DNA of 64,000 nt from Pseudoflavonifractor phocaeensis (lineage in GTDB: Bacteria; Bacillota; Clostridia; Oscillospirales; Oscillospiraceae): NCBI RefSeq assembly GCF_021531375.1, contig NZ_JADYTU010000007.1, positions 1 through 64,000 of the forward strand. The letters are read 5' to 3'. The notes under the pieces were generated by a model. It was not told the DNA's origin, did not search any database, and was given only the letters and a program-made list of their open reading frames with translations. A program made the translations under genes and the position numbers. This document shows positions 17,839-29,039 of this stretch, in pieces. Within the stretch, counting starts at the first letter, position 1; each line of letters opens with the position of its first letter.

Positions 17839-18879
17839 ATGGATCATCAAGAAGTTTTGGGCCGTCTGTGCGCCCTGGCCGGGCCCAGCGGCTTTGAGGG
17901 CACGGTGGCCCGGGAAGCCGCCCGCCTGCTGGAGCCTCTGGTGGACCGGGTGCAGGTGGACCGGATGGGCAGCGTGGTGGGCCTGCGCAGCTGTGGGAAG
18001 GAGAACGCTCCCAAGCTGCTGCTGGACGCCCACCTGGACGAGATCGGTTTCCTTGTCACCGGCCACGAGGAGGGCTTTCTCCACATCGCCCCCTTGGGCG
18101 GCGTGGACCCCCGGATGCTCCCCGACCGGGAGCTGACCATCCTGACCCAGCCCCCCATGCTGGGGGTGGCGGCCTGTCTGCCGCCCCACATCCAGACCCG
18201 GGAGGAGATGGACAAGTCCCAGCCCATGAAGGAGATGGTGGTGGACGTGGGCCTGACCCAGGAGGAGGCCCAGCGCCTCGTCCCCATCGGCACCCCCGCC
18301 GTCTACCGCACCGGCTGCGCTCCCCTGGGGGAGGAGCTGCTGTGCGGCAAGGCGCTGGATGACCGGGCCTGCTTCGCCATTCTGCTGGACACCCTGGAGC
18401 GGCTGGCGGGGGAGGAGCTGGACGTGGACCTGTATGTCCTGGGCTCCACCCAGGAGGAGACCCACAGCACCGGCGCCATCACCGCCGCCTTCGGCGTCAT
18501 GCCCGACCTGTGCGTGGCGGTGGACGTGACCCACGGGGACAGCCCCGACGCTCCCAAGGACAAAACCTTCAAGCTGGGGGGCGGCCCCGTCATCGGCGTG
18601 GGCCCCAACTGTACCCGATGGATGTCCAAGCGGCTGGAACGTAAGGCAAAAGAACTTGACATGGACTGCCAGATCGAGGTCATGGCGGGTCACAGCGGCA
18701 CCAACGGCTGGGACCTGCAGATCAGCCGGGAGGGGGTAGCCACCGCCGTGCTGTCTCTGCCTCTGCGGTATATGCACACCCCCGTGGAGACCGCCAGCCG
18801 GGCCGATATGACCGACTGCGCCCGGCTGCTGGCCCAGTTTATCCGGGACATCGGGAAGGAGGTGCCCTCCTATGCTTGA
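17839..18879 (+). CDS. M42 family metallopeptidase, divergent copy 1
   Basis: This 346-residue protein is an M42 (glutamyl aminopeptidase/endoglucanase-like) metallopeptidase. Metal ligands appear in DAHLDEIGF, KALDDRACF and STQEETHSTGA, with a later VAVDVTHGD. It differs from its two neighbours: the usual QEEVG(L/T)RGA reads QEETHSTGA, and the usual GGTDAG region reads HSGTNG. It may act on a different peptide set. It ends 8 bases inside the next M42 gene. Confidence 0.9.
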   Translation: MDHQEVLGRLCALAGPSGFEGTVAREAARLLEPLVDRVQVDRMGSVVGLRSCGKENAPKLLLDAHLDEIGFLVTGHEEGFLHIAPLGGVDPRMLPDRELTILTQPPMLGVAACLPPHIQTREEMDKSQPMKEMVVDVGLTQEEAQRLVPIGTPAVYRTGCAPLGEELLCGKALDDRACFAILLDTLERLAGEELDVDLYVLGSTQEETHSTGAITAAFGVMPDLCVAVDVTHGDSPDAPKDKTFKLGGGPVIGVGPNCTRWMSKRLERKAKELDMDCQIEVMAGHSGTNGWDLQISREGVATAVLSLPLRYMHTPVETASRADMTDCARLLAQFIRDIGKEVPSYA

Positions 18880-19897
18880 GCTGGTCAAGGAATTATGCGC
18901 CCTCAACGGCGTGTCCGGGGCGGAGGAGGAGGTCCGGGACTTTATCCGGGCCAAAGCCGCCCCTTACGCCGATTCCATCCGCACCGACGCGCTGGGCAAC
19001 CTGATCGTCTATAAAAAAGGCAAAAAGCCCACCGGGAACAAGGTGCTCCTGGCCGCCCACATGGACGAGGTGGGGGGCATCGTCACAAAGATCACCGACG
19101 AGGGCTTTTTAAAATTTGATTTCGTGGGCGGCGTGGACCGCCGGGTGGCCATCGGCAAGCCGGTGGTGCTGGGGGAGAAGAAGGTCCCCGGCATCATCGG
19201 GCTCAAAGCCATCCATCTGGTGAGCCGGGAGGAGGAGAAAAAGGTCCCCAAGACCGATTCCCTCTACATTGACATCGGCGCCAAGGACAAGGAAGCGGCG
19301 GAACAGCTGGTGGAGCTGGGGACCTATGGGGCCTTTGTGGGCGCGCCCGAGGAGTTTGGAACCGGCCTGCTGAAGGCCAAGGCCATCGACGACCGGGTGG
19401 GCTGCGCCGTCATGCTGGAGCTGCTGAAGGAGGACCTGCCTCTGGACGTGACCTTCGCCTTTACTGCCCAGGAGGAGGTGGGCACCCGGGGAGCTTTCGG
19501 GGCGGCGTTCTCCGTCACGCCGGAGGTGGCTCTGGTGCTGGAGACCACCACCGCCGCCGACCTGCCCGGCGTAGAGGACCACCGGAAAGTGTGCGCCCCC
19601 GGCAAGGGCCCCGTCATCTCCTATATGGACGGCGGCACCATCTATGACCGGGAGCTGTTCGAGACCCTGCGGGACCTGGCCGAGGACAACCACATCCCCT
19701 GGCAGACTAAGGAGTATATCGCCGGGGGCAACGACGCCCGGACCATCCAGCGCTCCAAGAAGGGCGTCCGGGTGGCCGCCATGTCCGCCGCCGTCCGGTA
19801 CCTCCACGCCCCCGCCAGCGTGGGCAGCACCGCCGATTTTGCAGATATGCTGCGCCTGACCCGGCTGTTCCTGGACCGGATGGCGGAGTCCTGCTGA
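18872..19897 (+). CDS. M42 family metallopeptidase, copy 2
   Basis: This 341-residue M42 aminopeptidase-type protein shows AAHMDEVGGIV, KAIDDRVGCAVM, FTAQEEVGTRGAF and an acidic EVALVLETTTAAD segment in place of the usual Asp ligand region. Its C-terminal motif reads GGNDARTI rather than GGTDAGAI. M42 enzymes form tetrahedral dodecamers that trim peptides in the cytoplasm. It overlaps copy 1 by 8 bases; copy 3 begins 27 bases after its stop. Confidence 0.92.
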   Translation: MLELVKELCALNGVSGAEEEVRDFIRAKAAPYADSIRTDALGNLIVYKKGKKPTGNKVLLAAHMDEVGGIVTKITDEGFLKFDFVGGVDRRVAIGKPVVLGEKKVPGIIGLKAIHLVSREEEKKVPKTDSLYIDIGAKDKEAAEQLVELGTYGAFVGAPEEFGTGLLKAKAIDDRVGCAVMLELLKEDLPLDVTFAFTAQEEVGTRGAFGAAFSVTPEVALVLETTTAADLPGVEDHRKVCAPGKGPVISYMDGGTIYDRELFETLRDLAEDNHIPWQTKEYIAGGNDARTIQRSKKGVRVAAMSAAVRYLHAPASVGSTADFADMLRLTRLFLDRMAESC

Positions 19898-19923
19898 TTT
19901 CAACACGTCAAAGGTGATATGAT

Positions 19924-20934
19924 ATGGAATTGATCGAACTCATTGAGACTTTGAATACCGCCCACGGCCCCTCGGGGGACGAGGGCGGCGTCCGGGCGGT
20001 CATGGAGCATTTGGCGAAGCCTTACGCCGATGAGATGACCGCCGACACCCTTGGCAACCTCATTGTCCGCAAAAAGGGCAGCGGCCCCAAGGTTATGTTT
20101 GCCGCCCACATGGACTCCATCGGCTTCATCGTCACCCACATCGAGAAGGAGGGCTTCCTCCGGGTGGGACGTCTGGGGGGCGTCAGCCCCAAGGAGGTCC
20201 TCTATACCCCGGTCCGTTTCAAAAACGGACTCCGGGGCGTGGTGGTCCCCGAGGAGAAGGCCGACTTCGGCAAGCTGAAGCTGGACGAGTGCTTTCTTGA
20301 CATCGGCGCCCGAAGCGAGGAGGAGGCCAAAAAGCTGGTCCGGGTAGGGGATACCGCCGTCTACGACACCGCCGTCTTTACCAACGGCGGCGGCAGACAG
20401 GTGTTCTCGCCCTATTTGGACAACCGGGTCTCCTGCGCCATCCTGCTCTCGGTCCTGGAGCGGCTGCCCGCCCATTGCCCCAACGACCTGTACTTTGTCT
20501 TTACCGTCCAGGAGGAGGTGGGTCTCCGGGGCAGCCGGACCGCCGCCTTTGGGGTGGACCCGGACTACGGCATCGCCGTGGACGTGACCGACGTGGACGA
20601 CACCCCCGGCTCTGAAAAGTCCGGCACCACCCAGTTGGGGAAGGGCGCGGCCATTAAGGTCATGGATTCCTCCGTCATCTGCCACCCCGCCGTGGTGGCA
20701 AAGCTGGAGGAGCTGGCCCGGGAGGGGAACATCCCCGTTCAGCGGGACATCCTGCGCGCCGGCGGCACCGACGCGGGCGCCATCCACATCACCCGGTCCG
20801 GGGTGCGGACCGGCGGCATCTCCGTGCCCTGCCGGTACATCCATACCCCCGCCGAGGCGGTGGACCTGACCGACGCCAAGGCCTGCGCCGACCTGGCTCT
20901 GGCCTTTGCCCAGGCGGAGCTGGAGGAGTGCTGA
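19924..20934 (+). CDS. M42 family metallopeptidase, copy 3
   Basis: This 336-residue M42 peptidase is the most canonical of the three. It has AAHMDSIGFI, YLDNRVSCAIL, FTVQEEVGLRGSRTA, IAVDVTDVDD and RAGGTDAGAIHITRSG. It is preceded by AAAGGTGATATGAT and followed one base later by a HEAT-like gene. Three adjacent paralogs may form homo- or mixed complexes, but no evidence in the sequence decides this. Confidence 0.93.
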   Translation: MELIELIETLNTAHGPSGDEGGVRAVMEHLAKPYADEMTADTLGNLIVRKKGSGPKVMFAAHMDSIGFIVTHIEKEGFLRVGRLGGVSPKEVLYTPVRFKNGLRGVVVPEEKADFGKLKLDECFLDIGARSEEEAKKLVRVGDTAVYDTAVFTNGGGRQVFSPYLDNRVSCAILLSVLERLPAHCPNDLYFVFTVQEEVGLRGSRTAAFGVDPDYGIAVDVTDVDDTPGSEKSGTTQLGKGAAIKVMDSSVICHPAVVAKLEELAREGNIPVQRDILRAGGTDAGAIHITRSGVRTGGISVPCRYIHTPAEAVDLTDAKACADLALAFAQAELEEC

Positions 20935-20935
20935 C

Positions 20936-21406
20936 ATGGAGGATCTGGACCAACTGGTGGCCAACCTGACCGCCCCCGTGAACAAGGTGGGCTGCGGAGC
21001 CATGAGGGAGCTGGAGGCCATCGCCCAGACCTCCGACCAGGTCTACCCCTATTTTGACCACTTTCTCGCCCTGCTGGACCACCCCAATTCCCTGGTCCGG
21101 AACCGGGCCCTGACGCTGGCGGCCCAGAACGCCCGCTGGGACGGGGAGGGAAAGCTGGACCGGGATCTGGACCGCTATCTGGCCCATATCAACGACGAGA
21201 AGCCTATCACCGCCCGCCAGTGTATCCAGAACCTGAGCCACATTCTGGCCGCCAAGCCCCACCTGGCCCCCAAAATCCGGGAGGCCTTGGAGGGGGCGGA
21301 CTTTACCCGCTATCCCGACTCCATGGCGCCGCTGCTTCAAAGGGACGCCATCAAAATTTTAAAACAGATCGACGCAATATCAGAGATAGATAGGAATGAA
21401 CAGTAA
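20936..21406 (+). CDS. HEAT-like repeat protein
   Basis: This 156-residue all-helical protein has the look of HEAT/armadillo repeats: MRELEAIAQTSDQVYPYFDHFLALLDHPNSLVRNRALTLAA is a typical helix pair, and a second follows around ARQCIQNLSHILAAKP. Such proteins are scaffolds for partners, but no partner is evident. It is packed tightly after the third M42 gene and overlaps the next gene by 11 bases, so it belongs to the same operon. Confidence 0.65.
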   Translation: MEDLDQLVANLTAPVNKVGCGAMRELEAIAQTSDQVYPYFDHFLALLDHPNSLVRNRALTLAAQNARWDGEGKLDRDLDRYLAHINDEKPITARQCIQNLSHILAAKPHLAPKIREALEGADFTRYPDSMAPLLQRDAIKILKQIDAISEIDRNEQ

Positions 21407-22655
21407 AATGCCTTTACAGATCAGCGACAAGGTCAAAGTTCTGGGCTATCAGGCCCAGTCGGAGTTGACCGAGGAATTTGCCCGCATCGACGCCGTGGCC
21501 CAGGAGAACACCGCCCGGGTCCTGGCCGCTTTCCAGAAGCACCGGGTGGCCGAGGGCTATTTTGCCGGTACCACCGGCTACGGCTACGACGACCTGGGCC
21601 GGGACAAGCTGGACGAGATCTACGCCGACCTCTTCGGCACGGAAGCCGCCCTGGTCCGCATCCAGTTCGTCAACGGTACCCACGCCATCGCCTGCGCCCT
21701 GTTCGGCGCTCTGAAGGCGGGGGATGTGCTGGTATCCGCCGTGGGCGCGCCCTACGACACCCTCCTGGGCGTCATCGGCCAGGGGGACAAGGGCCACGGC
21801 TCCTTGAAAGACTACGGGGTCGAGTATCGTCAAGTGGAATTACTTGACAATATGCCCGACCTGGAAGGGATGGCCAAGGCCGCCTCCGACCCCCGGGTGA
21901 AGGCGGTGCTCATCCAGCGGTCCAAGGGCTATTCCACCCGCGCCTCCCTGTCGGTGGAGGAGATCGGGGAGATGTGCCGCCGTATCAAGGCGGCCAACCC
22001 CAACGCCGCCATCATCGTGGACAACTGCTACGGGGAGTTCGTGGAGACGCTGGAGCCCACCCATGTGGGAGCCGATCTGGTGGTGGGCTCCCTCATCAAG
22101 AATCCCGGCGGCGGGCTGGCCCCCACCGGCGGTTATCTGGCCGGACGGCGTGACCTGGTGGAGGGCGCGGCCATGCGCCTCACCGTCCCCGGCATCGGCG
22201 GCGAGTGCGGCTGCACCCTGGGCCAGAACCGGCTGCTGTACCAGGGCCTGTTCCTGGCCCCTCATACCGTGGCCCAGGCCCTGAAGACCGCCGTCTTTGC
22301 CGCCAAGGTCATGGAGAAGCTGGGCTATGAGACCGAGCCCCGCTCCAACGCCGTCCGTCACGACATCATCCAGATGATCCACATGAAGGAGCCCGAGGCC
22401 CTGAAAAAGTTCTGCAAGGGCATCCAGTTCGGCGCTCCCGTGGACTCCTATGTGACTCCGGAGCCCTGGGACATGCCGGGCTACGACTGCCAGGTCATCA
22501 TGGCCGCCGGGGCCTTTATCCAGGGAGCTTCCATCGAGCTGTCCGCCGACGCCCCCATGCGTCCGCCCTACACCGTCTATCTCCAGGGCGGTCTGACCTT
22601 TGAGTCGGGCCGGCTGGGGGTACTGCTGGCGGTCCAGGAGCTGCTGGGCGGCTAA
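21396..22655 (+). CDS. YnbB-type PLP enzyme (methionine gamma-lyase family/aluminium resistance protein)
   Basis: This 419-residue PLP-dependent enzyme belongs to the family annotated as methionine gamma-lyase family or aluminium resistance protein (B. subtilis YnbB). Evidence: GYFAGTTGYGYDDLGRDKLDEIYA, RIQFVNGTHAIACALFG and the putative PLP lysine in VVGSLIKNPGGGLAPTGGY. The true substrate is unknown. It overlaps the preceding gene by 11 bases. Confidence 0.88.
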   Translation: MNSKMPLQISDKVKVLGYQAQSELTEEFARIDAVAQENTARVLAAFQKHRVAEGYFAGTTGYGYDDLGRDKLDEIYADLFGTEAALVRIQFVNGTHAIACALFGALKAGDVLVSAVGAPYDTLLGVIGQGDKGHGSLKDYGVEYRQVELLDNMPDLEGMAKAASDPRVKAVLIQRSKGYSTRASLSVEEIGEMCRRIKAANPNAAIIVDNCYGEFVETLEPTHVGADLVVGSLIKNPGGGLAPTGGYLAGRRDLVEGAAMRLTVPGIGGECGCTLGQNRLLYQGLFLAPHTVAQALKTAVFAAKVMEKLGYETEPRSNAVRHDIIQMIHMKEPEALKKFCKGIQFGAPVDSYVTPEPWDMPGYDCQVIMAAGAFIQGASIELSADAPMRPPYTVYLQGGLTFESGRLGVLLAVQELLGG

Positions 22656-22709
22656 GGCGGCATAGGGCAAGCTCCCCGGGGAATATCCTCTCTCCGAGGG
22701 GGTGAGGCT

Positions 22710-23417
22710 ATGGCCGGAGGCAGACTGGGACGGAGCCTGCGCCGAACCGCCGCCCGGGCCCGCCGGCGTGGAGCCGGACGGGGAGAGGGAAGACCTCCCG
22801 TCCTGCTGACGGTGGCGGCCGCCCTGCTGGTCGCCCTGTTTCTGGTCCGCGCTACGGAGCGCCGTCTCCGCCCCACGCTGACCATTTTGGCAGCCGCTCA
22901 GGTCCAGAACCAGGTCGCCGCACTGTTGGAAGAGGCGGTGGCCCAGGACCTGGCCCAGCGTCAGGTGGGCTACGGCGATCTGGTGACGATCCACCGGGAC
23001 GCTTCGGGGGCGATCACCGCCCTGACCACCCAAACGGGAGAGCTGAACCTGCTGCGGGCGGAGCTGGTCTCCCAGATGCTGGAAGCCCTGGGGAAAAGGT
23101 CGGCCACCGACCTTCAGATCCCACTGGGCAGTCTGCTGGATTCGGAGATTACCTGGGGACGGGGTCCCGCCCTGACGGTGCGGACGGCGGCGGCAGGCAC
23201 GGTGTCCGCCGAATTTGAGAGTGAATTTTCCGCGGCAGGGGTCAACCAGACCGTCCACCGCATTGCGCTGGAGCTGGCCGTCCCCATGACGGTGCTGCTG
23301 CCGGGCGGCCCCATGGAGGTGCCGGTCCGGACCTGCCTGCCGGTTGCGGAAACGGTGATCGTGGGCCAGGTGCCCGACACCCATTTGCAGCTGGAGGGCC
23401 TGCCGGCCTCCGGCTGA
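22710..23417 (+). CDS. yunB: Sporulation protein YunB
   Basis: This 235-residue protein matches YunB, a forespore/mother-cell sporulation protein. An arginine-rich N terminus (residues 1-28) precedes one membrane segment (about 29-46). An extracytoplasmic domain follows with VQNQVAALLEEAV, the family-typical DLVTIHRDASGAITALTTQT, and the C-terminal NQTVHRIALELAVPMTVLLPGG. Its presence indicates an endospore former. It is preceded by GAGGGGGTGAGG. Confidence 0.85.
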   Translation: MAGGRLGRSLRRTAARARRRGAGRGEGRPPVLLTVAAALLVALFLVRATERRLRPTLTILAAAQVQNQVAALLEEAVAQDLAQRQVGYGDLVTIHRDASGAITALTTQTGELNLLRAELVSQMLEALGKRSATDLQIPLGSLLDSEITWGRGPALTVRTAAAGTVSAEFESEFSAAGVNQTVHRIALELAVPMTVLLPGGPMEVPVRTCLPVAETVIVGQVPDTHLQLEGLPASG

Positions 23418-23440
23418 ATCCCAGAGTAAGGGGTTTACCA

Positions 23441-26070
<2,630 letters not shown>

Positions 26071-26098
26071 TTTAATTTTTTTCATATGTAATGGAAAG

Positions 26099-26126
26099 CG
26101 CCCGGGGCCTGGGGTCCCGGGCGTTT
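26099..26126 (+). terminator. Rho-independent terminator after ligA
   Basis: The stem CGCCCGGG/CCCGGGCG has a 9-base loop and is followed by TTT. It is modest in T content. Confidence 0.7.
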
Positions 26127-26181
26127 CTGCGCCCAGCCCTGGCACGGCCGGTAAATTATCATTTCCTTTTTGTGGGGTTTG

Positions 26182-26190
26182 TGCTATAAT
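26182..26190 (+). promoter_or_regulatory. Extended -10 promoter for EamA transporter
   Basis: TGC-TATAAT at 26182-26190 is a full extended -10. The -35 region (TTTCCT) is poor. The start site would be near 26197, which supports GTG 26232 as the real start of the gene. Confidence 0.65.
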
Positions 26191-26231
26191 AATTTGGCAT
26201 TGTGCGCAATGCACAGAAAGGTCGGATCCCC

Positions 26232-27179
26232 GTGAAAAAAGGATACCTCTATATTGCCGTGGCAGTGGTGATGTTCAGCTCCTTTGAGGTGGTGCTGAAG
26301 TACATCGCCGGACAGATCAACTCCGTCCAGCTCACCCTGGCCCGGTTCACCATCGGCTTTCTCTTCCTGTTGCCCCTGGCCCTGCACACCCTGAAAAAGC
26401 GGGGGAAGCGGCTGGACGGGAGGACTTTGGGCTACTTCGCGCTGCTGGGCCTCACCGGCATTGCCCTGAGCATGCCCATTCTCCACCTGTCGGTGAACTA
26501 CACCGACTCGGCGGTGGTGGCGGTGCTGTTCAGCTGCAACCCGGTCTTTGTCACCTTCCTGGCCTTCTTCTTCCTGGGCGAGCCCATCAAACGGCGCCAT
26601 GTGGCCGCCCTGGTCCTGGAGATCGCGGGCACCGTGGCCCTGATCAATCCCCTCCACACCAGCCTGAACATGACCGGCGTAGCGCTGGCCCTGCTGTCCA
26701 CCCTGCTGTTCTCTCTGTACGGAGTGATGGGGAAGCGGAAATGCGCCGAATACGGAGGCGCCGTGGTCACCTGCTTCAGCTTTTTCTTCGGCAGCCTCAT
26801 CGTCCTGGCCTTCATCCTGGTCACCCACATCCCGGCGGTGGCCGACGCCATCATTGCCGCCGGCCTGCCCAACTTTGCCAACATCCCCATCCTGGCAGGG
26901 TACACCATGGAGAACCTGCCCTATGTCCTCTATGTCTCCGCCGGCGTGGCGGGGGTGGGCTTCTGCGCCTACTTCCTGGCCATGGAGTACCAGCCGGCCA
27001 GCGTGGTCTCCCTAGTCTATTTCTTCAAGCCCGCCCTGTCGCCCCTGCTGGCCTGGTGGCTCCACGGGGAGGCGGTCTCCGGGAACATGCTGCTGGGCAT
27101 CGTCCTCATCGTCTGCGGCTCCCTATGCTCCATCATCCCGGGCATTCTGGAGGCCAAAACCGCAAAAACCATTGGTTAA
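26232..27179 (+). CDS. EamA/DMT family transporter
   Basis: This protein of 315 residues has ten hydrophobic helices in two EamA repeats, the drug/metabolite transporter fold. FTIGFLFLLPLAL, AVVAVLFSCNPVFVTFLAFFFLGEPIKRRH (first repeat end) and PASVVSLVYFFKPALSPLLAWWLHGE (second repeat end) are typical. GTG 26232 is preferred because an upstream GTG (26202) would leave almost no leader after the promoter. The substrate is unknown. Confidence 0.88.
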   Translation: MKKGYLYIAVAVVMFSSFEVVLKYIAGQINSVQLTLARFTIGFLFLLPLALHTLKKRGKRLDGRTLGYFALLGLTGIALSMPILHLSVNYTDSAVVAVLFSCNPVFVTFLAFFFLGEPIKRRHVAALVLEIAGTVALINPLHTSLNMTGVALALLSTLLFSLYGVMGKRKCAEYGGAVVTCFSFFFGSLIVLAFILVTHIPAVADAIIAAGLPNFANIPILAGYTMENLPYVLYVSAGVAGVGFCAYFLAMEYQPASVVSLVYFFKPALSPLLAWWLHGEAVSGNMLLGIVLIVCGSLCSIIPGILEAKTAKTIG

Positions 27180-27227
27180 TCAAGCGTTGTTTAGTAAATT
27201 TACCTTACAGTTGAGAGGAGAAGCGTC

Positions 27228-28349
27228 ATGAACCCTTCCAAGGTCTATTTTACCGATCTTCGTACTACCATCGGGGTCAGCCAGCTGGATAAGCTGGAGC
27301 GGCTGATCCGGGCCGCCGGCATCGGAGACATCGACTTTGACCACAAAATGACCGCCATCAAGATCCACTTCGGCGAGCCCGGCAACCTGACTTTCCTGCG
27401 GCCCAACTACGCCCGGCGGGTGGCCGACGTGGTCAAGTCCCTGGGCGGCGTGCCCTTTCTGACCGACTGCAACACCCTGTATCCCGGCCGGCGGAAGAAC
27501 GCCCTGGAGCACATCGAGAGCGCCTATGAGAACGGCTTTACGCCTTACGCTACCGGCTGTCAGGTCATCATCGGCGACGGCTTGAAGGGCAGCGACGACA
27601 TTGAGGTGCCCGTACGCAATGGCCAGTATGTGAAGGCGGCCAAGATCGGCCGGGCCATCATGGACGCCGACGTGTTCATCAGCCTCAGCCACTTCAAGGG
27701 CCATGAGCAGACCGGCTTCGGCGGCGCGCTGAAGAACATCGGCATGGGCTGCGGCAGCCGCCGGGGCAAGATGGAGCAGCACGCGGCGGGCAAGCCCGAG
27801 GTCAGCCAGAGCCGCTGTGTGGGCTGCCGCCAGTGCGCCAAGCAGTGCGCCCAGGATGCCTTTACCTATGAGAACAAAAAGGCCTCCATCGACCACAACA
27901 AATGCGTGGGCTGCGGACGGTGTATCGCCGCCTGCAACTTCGACGCCATTTACAACCCCAACGACAGCGCCGCCGAAATGCTGGACCGGAAGATGGCCGA
28001 GTACGCCATGGCCGTGGTGGACGGCCGTCCCCACTTCCATATCAGCCTGGTCATCGACATCTCCCCCTACTGCGACTGCCACGGCGAGAACGACATGGCC
28101 ATCCTGCCTGACGTGGGCATGTTCGCCTCCTTCGACCCGGTGGCCCTGGACCAGGCCTGCGCGGACGCCTGTCTGCGGCAGCAGCCCATCCCCGGAAGCC
28201 TGCTGGACGAGAACATGCACCGGGAGGGCTTCTGCGACCACCACGACCACTTCAAGAACACCACCCCCGCTTCGGAGTGGAAGGCCTGTCTGGAGCACGC
28301 CGAGGCCATCGGCCTGGGCAGCCGGGCTTACGAGCTCATTGAGGTCTGA
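27228..28349 (+). CDS. DUF362 protein with 4Fe-4S ferredoxin domain
   Basis: This 373-residue protein has an N-terminal DUF362 domain (KVYFTDLRTT, IKIHFGEPGN, ISLSHFKGHEQTGFGGALKNIGMGC). Two 4Fe-4S motifs near residue 190 and 225 follow (CVGCRQCAKQC and CVGCGRCIAAC), then the rest of the DUF362 fold with DPVALDQAC. Proteins of this type are taken as iron-sulfur electron carriers of unknown partner. It stands alone between the EamA transporter and a terminator. Confidence 0.92.
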   Translation: MNPSKVYFTDLRTTIGVSQLDKLERLIRAAGIGDIDFDHKMTAIKIHFGEPGNLTFLRPNYARRVADVVKSLGGVPFLTDCNTLYPGRRKNALEHIESAYENGFTPYATGCQVIIGDGLKGSDDIEVPVRNGQYVKAAKIGRAIMDADVFISLSHFKGHEQTGFGGALKNIGMGCGSRRGKMEQHAAGKPEVSQSRCVGCRQCAKQCAQDAFTYENKKASIDHNKCVGCGRCIAACNFDAIYNPNDSAAEMLDRKMAEYAMAVVDGRPHFHISLVIDISPYCDCHGENDMAILPDVGMFASFDPVALDQACADACLRQQPIPGSLLDENMHREGFCDHHDHFKNTTPASEWKACLEHAEAIGLGSRAYELIEV

Positions 28350-28375
28350 CACTCTGTTGATCTTCTCTCATTCAA

Positions 28376-28403
28376 AGCGCCCGGAGCGAACGCTCCGGGC
28401 GCT
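28376..28403. terminator. Bidirectional hairpin between DUF362 gene and cotJC 3' part
   Basis: The perfect 13-bp stem AGCGCCCGGAGCG/CGCTCCGGGCGCT has an AA loop and lies between two convergent genes. Confidence 0.75.
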
Positions 28404-28419
28404 GTTTGCATGGAAAGAC

Positions 28420-28872
28420 TTACTCCGCAGGTTTGGACATGGCCGCCTTGGGCGCGGCGCCTTTGTCAAAGGCAGGGTTGGTGAAGTAGATGTTTTTGTC
28501 GTTCATCTTGTCCTTGCACAGGCGCAGACACTCGCCGAAGCGCTGGAAGTGGACGATCTCCCGCTCCCGGAGGAAGCGGATGACGTTGTTCACGTCGGGG
28601 TCGTCGGACAGCCGGAGAATGTTGTCATAGGTCTTCCGGGCCTTTTGTTCCGCAGCCAGGTCCTCGGTCAGGTCGGCGATCACGTCGCCGGTGGACTGGA
28701 TGGACGCGGCGGTCCAGGGGAAACCGGAGGCGGCGGTGGGGTAGACGCCGGTGGTGTGGTCCACGAAGTAGGCGGCGAAGCCGGGATTGGCCCGGATCTC
28801 CTCGTCGGTCAGATTCCGGGTCAGCTGGTGGACGATGGCCGCCACCATTTCCATGTGGCCCAGTTCCTCGGT
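28420..28872 (-). pseudogene. cotJC: C-terminal part of interrupted cotJC (manganese catalase-like spore coat protein)
   Basis: The reverse strand encodes residues 66-212 of a CotJC protein: GTEE then LGHMEMVAAIVHQ, later FVDHTTGVYPTAASG, AAEQKARKTYDNILRL and EREIVHFQRFGECLRL. His68, the Glu of AEQKAR and the His of VHFQRF are expected manganese ligands of the catalase family. The reading frame is open to the 10-bp core at 28863-28872, beyond which the sequence is element DNA. The fragment alone has no ribosome binding site and lacks the N-terminal ligands Glu35 and Glu65. The missing 65 residues lie at 38740-38934. It is better seen as one half of a gene split by the element than as decayed DNA, since no other damage is present. 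Confidence 0.93.
28863..28872 (+). repeat. Left attachment core (attL)
   Basis: GTTCCTCGGT is identical to 38739-38748. Flanking bases differ (left: A before, G after). Confidence 0.88.
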
Positions 28873-28904
28873 GCCTAGAGAGGAATCGTCATGCGCCGGC
28901 GCGG

Positions 28905-28990
28905 CCGGGCTGTGCGCAACTCTATGAATTCGGCGGCATCAAGGGCCAGCCTTATACGGCGGAGCGGTGGCCGGTGCCACTTGACAAGTC
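28905..28990 (+). pseudogene. Remnant of a rhodanese-like gene end
   Basis: Just inside the left core, the forward frame reads CAQLYEFGGIKGQPYTAERW, closely like the C terminus of the intact rhodanese lipoprotein in the same element (TQVYEFGGIRDWPYEIE at about 33903-33955). Upstream coding sequence is missing. The fragment also carries the -35 box of the TetR gene promoter. It suggests that a longer element or a recombination event trimmed the left end. Confidence 0.6.
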
Positions 28991-29009
28991 CGGTCAATCG
29001 GGCCATAAT
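28981..29009 (+). promoter_or_regulatory. Promoter of the TetR gene
   Basis: A perfect TTGACA at 28981-28986 and CATAAT at 29004-29009 are 17 bases apart. The operator begins on the last base of the -10 box. Confidence 0.85.
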
Positions 29010-29021
29010 GAACATTGTTCA
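29009..29021. promoter_or_regulatory. TetR operator copy 1
   Basis: TGAACATTGTTCA is a 6-1-6 palindrome that touches the -10 box and covers the expected transcript start of the regulator, implying autorepression. The same 13 bases recur at 29642-29654. Confidence 0.8.
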
Positions 29022-29039
29022 GTTTGGGAGGTGGGCAGC

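Noticed and set aside
28420-28854. The 144-residue frame as a complete stand-alone manganese catalase
   Set aside because: It lacks a binding site and the N-terminal ligands, and the missing part is found intact at the other end of the element.
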